64,000 nt of DNA from Cymbidium sinense (taxonomy: Eukaryota; Streptophyta; Magnoliopsida; Asparagales; Orchidaceae), in contig CM038225.1 in assembly GCA_021442155.1 (NCBI GenBank), positions 86,192,925 through 86,256,924 of the forward strand, written 5' to 3'. The notes beneath the pieces were generated by a model, which did not search any database, was not told the origin of the DNA, and worked only from the letters and a program-made list of their open reading frames with translations. A program made the translations under genes and the position numbers. Below are positions 60,561-64,000 of the stretch, piece after piece (the first letter of the stretch is position 1; each line of letters begins with the position of its first letter).

Positions 60561-61690
60561 GAAGAAACCAAGGCTATTGGAGTTTAAAGACTACTTCATG
60601 GAGTTATGAAGAGATGCTTGATTATCTCACAAAAGTCCACAAGCTAGCAATAGATCCTAGCTACCCCTATTAAGCAAGCTCTTGATGCATGTGATTAAAT
60701 CAAACAATAGTCATTTAAAGTCAAGCGATTGATCTTTGGTTTCATCATGGAAGAAAAATATCTACCTGTTAGCAATGTCATCCCGTTAAGAAGAAGAATG
60801 GCAAAATTTCCATATGCATCAATTTTAAGGACTTAAATAAGGAATGCCCTAAGGATGAGTTTGCTCTTCCTATACTAAAACTAATGGTGGACATCACCTC
60901 ATCTCATGCAGTCTTCTCTTTCATGGATGGGTCATCTGGCTACAACCAAATCAAGATGTCTCGAAGATGAAAGAAACTACTTTAAACCGATGAATCTTTT
61001 GTTATAGGGTCATGCCTTTCGCCTTAAAATCTTTGCATACCAGGCCATGACTCAAATCTTCAATGAACTCATCCATCATTGAGTGCTACATTGATGATCT
61101 AGTAGTCAAGTAGAAAAGAAGAGACCCTCTTTGACTTGAGAGTAGTTTTGAATGGTTAAGATAATATAACCTCAAAATGAATCTCATTGAGTAGCTTTGG
61201 GAAATTCCTTGGGTTTGTTATTTGACGAGAATAGAAATAGATCTATGAAAAGATCAAAGCTATCTTAGAAATGCCACCTCCTAAGAGTTTAACTCAACTC
61301 ATATTCCTTCCAAGGATTGTCTAAGAGCTTTATCTCCAACCCTGGAGATGCAAACCATTCTCAACACTTGTTAAAAGGATGCCAAGTTCAAGTGGGATGA
61401 TAAGTGTCAACATGCCTTTGAAGACATCAAGTACTATTTGGGAAACTCTCGGTTCTAGCCAAGCATGAAGGGAAGGAAAATGTCTCTACTACCTGCCATC
61501 ATCTTATTCTATTGAAGCAAACTATCCACCTAGAAACATTGCTTTGATCTTTTTCTCTCAAAAGCTATGACACTACATGCTTCTCATAAGGTGAACTTGA
61601 TCTCAATCCGCATAGTATCTCATGACTGGCTATCTGACATTTGCATGATGGTCCATGATTCTCTCATAGTTTGATATCACATTCATACCC
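60561..61690 (+). pseudogene. Reverse transcriptase and first RNase H remnant, element E3
   Basis: Readable blocks: KKNGKISICINFKDLNKE near 60798-60850, SHAVFSFMDGSSGYNQIKM near 60903-60960, and the catalytic YIDD at 61087-61098 followed by LVVK. Frameshifts separate each block. 61260-61690 corresponds to the RT thumb and first RNase H, recognisable mainly by alignment with the complement of 19070-19560. This segment is what E2 has lost. Confidence 0.75.
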
Positions 61691-62130
61691 CTCATGTAAA
61701 AGGACAAGCACTAGATTTCTTAGTAGCACACCACTTTCTCATTCTCTCGTGATGATCTCCCCAATGAACAAATCATGAACTTAGAGGAAAAACGATGGGA
61801 GATGTATTTTGATGGTGCCTTCTTTTCAAAGGGAAGCACCATGATCTCTAAAGGCGGGGAAGAAAGTTCTCCACTTTCATGATGTGAGATTCTCATCCCC
61901 ACCCAACCAATAATGAAGTGAGTATGAGGCTTTGATTGTGTCCAGGTTATCACTATCGTGTCAAGAGCATCAACATCTTTGGGGATTCTCATTGGTCATC
62001 AATGATTGCCGTCAAGGTTCTCAAAACATCATTACCATGAAGTATACCATGAAGTTGGCCCAAATTCAAGTCACCATCTACAAGGTTCCCGAGAGAACGT
62101 AGTAGCATACTTTGGCTTGCCAAAGAATTG
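61691..62130 (+). pseudogene. Archaeal-type RNase H remnant, element E3
   Basis: Contains EMYFDGAFF (first Asp kept) near 61800, then TNNEV around 61909 and later fragments, interrupted by indels. It lies between the RT block and integrase as in ER and E2. Confidence 0.6.
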
Positions 62131-63329
62131 GCATGTCGAAGATGAGTCCATTTCAATAAGTCCAAAATAGACAAGTCATATCCCTTATTGATGTTGAACT
62201 CATCGAGACTTTCTCTTGAAGGGGAGGTTGTCATTGCCAAAATGGACAAGGAACTATTGGAGGCAACCATTCATAGATTATTTGAACAGACAAACTACCT
62301 TAAGAAAAGTCACAAGCCCATCAGTGAAATAGAGAGCTCTCTCTATGCTCGTTGATGGCACTATCTTGATGACCATATGGTTACTATTTAGATACAAAAT
62401 GGCATTATGGTACATTGTATATGTGGGCATCAATCGTCAAGATGAAGATGAAGATCAGATAGGATACTACTTTGATGATTATATATACATGGATGTAGCT
62501 AGAGATGCATCGATTAATGCGAATGGTGTGGTCCTCCACCAACCACCCAACATTCTACACCAACATTGGCCTCATGGCCATTCAAGTGTTGGGTACATTG
62601 TGGGCATAATCGATCCTCCTTCTTCCAAGGGCATCGGTTCATCTTAGTTATACTTTTCAAGTGGCAATCCCACTCAGAGGTCAACTCGCGGCTTTAATTT
62701 TTTAGAACCATATCATATATAGGTTTGGGTGCCTCGAATATTATATCATAATGGCGCATTCACCAAGATCAATGATAGAAGACATGGTATAGAGATACTC
62801 CACCATCTACTACCCAGAAAATGGCTTAGCAAAAACAAATAAAACTCTCATCCAAATGAGAAGACTCTTGATGATAATAAGCGATAGTGGAATGAGCGGT
62901 TGGTTTGAAGTCTGTGGGCCTACCCCAAACTCAACTCAATCTACCCCATTTTTCTTAGTGTATGGGTCGGCTTGTTCTACCTTTAGAAGTTCAACTCCCA
63001 TCACTAAGGGATAGGGGTAGCAAGATCACTACTGAGAATGCAAAGTTGGTTAGAAGAGCTCAAGGTTTGGAGGAGAGTCACCTAGGGCATAGAACCTCAA
63101 GTTGTACAAGGCCAAAATGATTCAAGCTCACTAGTGGTCTAGGTCTTTTTTGAGTAGGAGAACTTGTGTTAAGAGACAATTGTTGCCCAAAGATGGGAGG
63201 CAAGTTTGAACCCACTTGGGAAGGCCCTATGTCATAGAGAGGCCTACCAAAGGATCTTATCGATATTATAAAGGGGAACACCTGATGCTTCCAATTAATG
63301 GGCTCTATCTAAGGAAATATTACCCATGA
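62131..63329 (+). pseudogene. Integrase remnant, element E3
   Basis: The frame 62345-62647 (100 codons) has YIYMDVARD, GVVLHQPPNILHQHWPHGHS and IVGIIDPPSSKG. The second Cys of the zinc region and the first catalytic Asp are not present in this frame. C-terminus reads GLYLRKYYP and stops with TGA at 63327-63329. No chromodomain. Confidence 0.75.
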
Positions 63330-64000
63330 AATAAATCATGTTTGAAAATAATTGATTAATAAAAGAACAAAAATCTTATTCCATTCATAAAATCTTCTCT
63401 TCTTTCGAAGCGTTGTTTGCTTGTCTTGTGAATCCATGATGTGTTTAGGTAGGTGTAAGAGTCCCCAATGGCATCCTATCCCTCTTCAACACAAACACAA
63501 TCTCCTTGCTATTAGAATAGGTGTAAAGAAAAGAGGCATCCTATTTTGATTAGCACAACTAAGTTGTGTGAGAGAACCCAAGCAACATCCTTTCTTAATG
63601 GGAATCCTATCTCCATTGGCACCACATCAAATCCCCTAGCATGTTTAAGGTAGGTGTAAGAGTCCCCAGAGGCATCCTATTCCTTTTAACACATGCAAAA
63701 AAAAACAAATCTTTTCTCGAGCTATTTTGATGTGGGAGCAAGCCCCTGGCACTCTCACTCAGGTCTATCTACCTGCTAGTATGTCACCCTAGTGGTCACT
63801 TGTTTGGAGATGTGAGTCCCCTTTCTTCTAACTTGATGAAACCAATGAGTGTTGTTTGGTAGGCTTCTTTGCGGTATAAGCTACCTGTTGATTTTATTTA
63901 AGAAGATGTGAGTCCTCGTGCTTTCTTCTTGAACTAATCATCATGTTCTAACTAGGTGAGTATATTTGAGGATAAGTCCCTCAGGCTCCTTTTCTCTTGA
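63330..64000 (+). repeat. 3' UTR start of E3, with a 201-bp direct repeat
   Basis: The post-integrase word 'gtaggtgtaagagtcccca' occurs at about 63449 and again at about 63650, flanking an extra segment of 200 bases absent from E2 and ER. From about 63730 the 3' UTR repeat begins ('gtcaccctagtggtcacttgtttgg', 'gatgtgagtcc') and runs to the window end. Confidence 0.6.

Larger units (their letters stand above)
45214..64000 (+). mobile_element. Forward retrotransposon E3, right end outside the window
   Basis: LTR C begins TGTTGACCTC inside the last 307-bp unit of E2. Then PBS, leader array with its own stem type, gag, linker, protease, Lys tract, RT with YIDD, both RNase H domains, integrase, and the first 670 bases of the 3' UTR. 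It is the only copy with all pol domains represented on one strand, but it carries more small deletions than ER or E2. Confidence 0.7.

Noticed and set aside
1..64000. Host genes, tRNA or rRNA genes, telomere repeats
   Set aside because: None could be recognised on either strand by eye.

Overview
This window looks like repeat-dense, non-genic chromatin from a plant with a large genome. No host gene, rRNA or tRNA was recognised. Almost everything can be assigned to one family of very long, decayed Ty3/gypsy LTR retrotransposons. The pol order is gag, linker, protease, RT-RNase H, a second (archaeal-type) RNase H, then integrase. There is no chromodomain after the integrase, a primer-binding site resembling the 3' end of tRNA-Arg, and a tandem-repeat 3' UTR. 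Together these point to the plant Tat/Ogre side of Ty3/gypsy. The species cannot be told from the sequence.

Layout, left to right. 1-752 is the 3' UTR of a forward element (E0), followed by the start of its 3' LTR (753-2428). A second forward element (EA) starts inside that LTR: LTR 2429-9951, PBS 9960-9977, leader with a hairpin array, and the start of the gag region to about 12035. From about 12036 to 25144 there is a reverse-strand element (ER). Read in its own direction it has a leader hairpin array (25144 to 22970), gag C-terminus and pol (22935 to 17161), 3' UTR repeats (17060 to 14528) and the first 2.5 kb of its 3' LTR (14527 to 12036). Forward element E2 starts inside ER's hairpin array: LTR 25145-32919, PBS 32927-32944, leader array, gag-pol to 42940, 3' UTR repeats to 45213. 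Forward element E3 starts inside E2's 3' UTR: LTR 45214-52986, PBS 52995-53012, leader array, gag-pol to 63329, and the 3' UTR running off the window.

All coding regions are broken by stops, frameshifts and deletions. E2 has lost the RT catalytic half and the first RNase H. The protease and integrase active sites are damaged in several copies. Nothing here is likely to be autonomously active.

The non-coding architecture is the most unusual part. (1) LTRs of about 7.5-7.8 kb are delimited by a recurring TGTTGACCTC start and a PBS seen in three copies. (2) The leader between PBS and gag carries arrays of roughly 15-30 short palindromes. Their stems co-vary between and within copies, while the loop (about TACCCAAATT) and the spacing logic stay the same. 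(3) The first third of each LTR is packed with TTGACC/GGTCAA, the W-box core. (4) Each LTR has conserved islands: a hairpin plus G-box island, and a purine-rich stretch followed by TATAAGG and a GGGTAG/CTACCC inverted repeat. (5) The 3' UTR is built of about 307-bp tandem repeats and a second block of spaced CCACTAGGGA motifs.

LTR ends and internal block edges are read by eye from comparing copies and should be taken as accurate to tens of bases, except where a junction is stated exactly.
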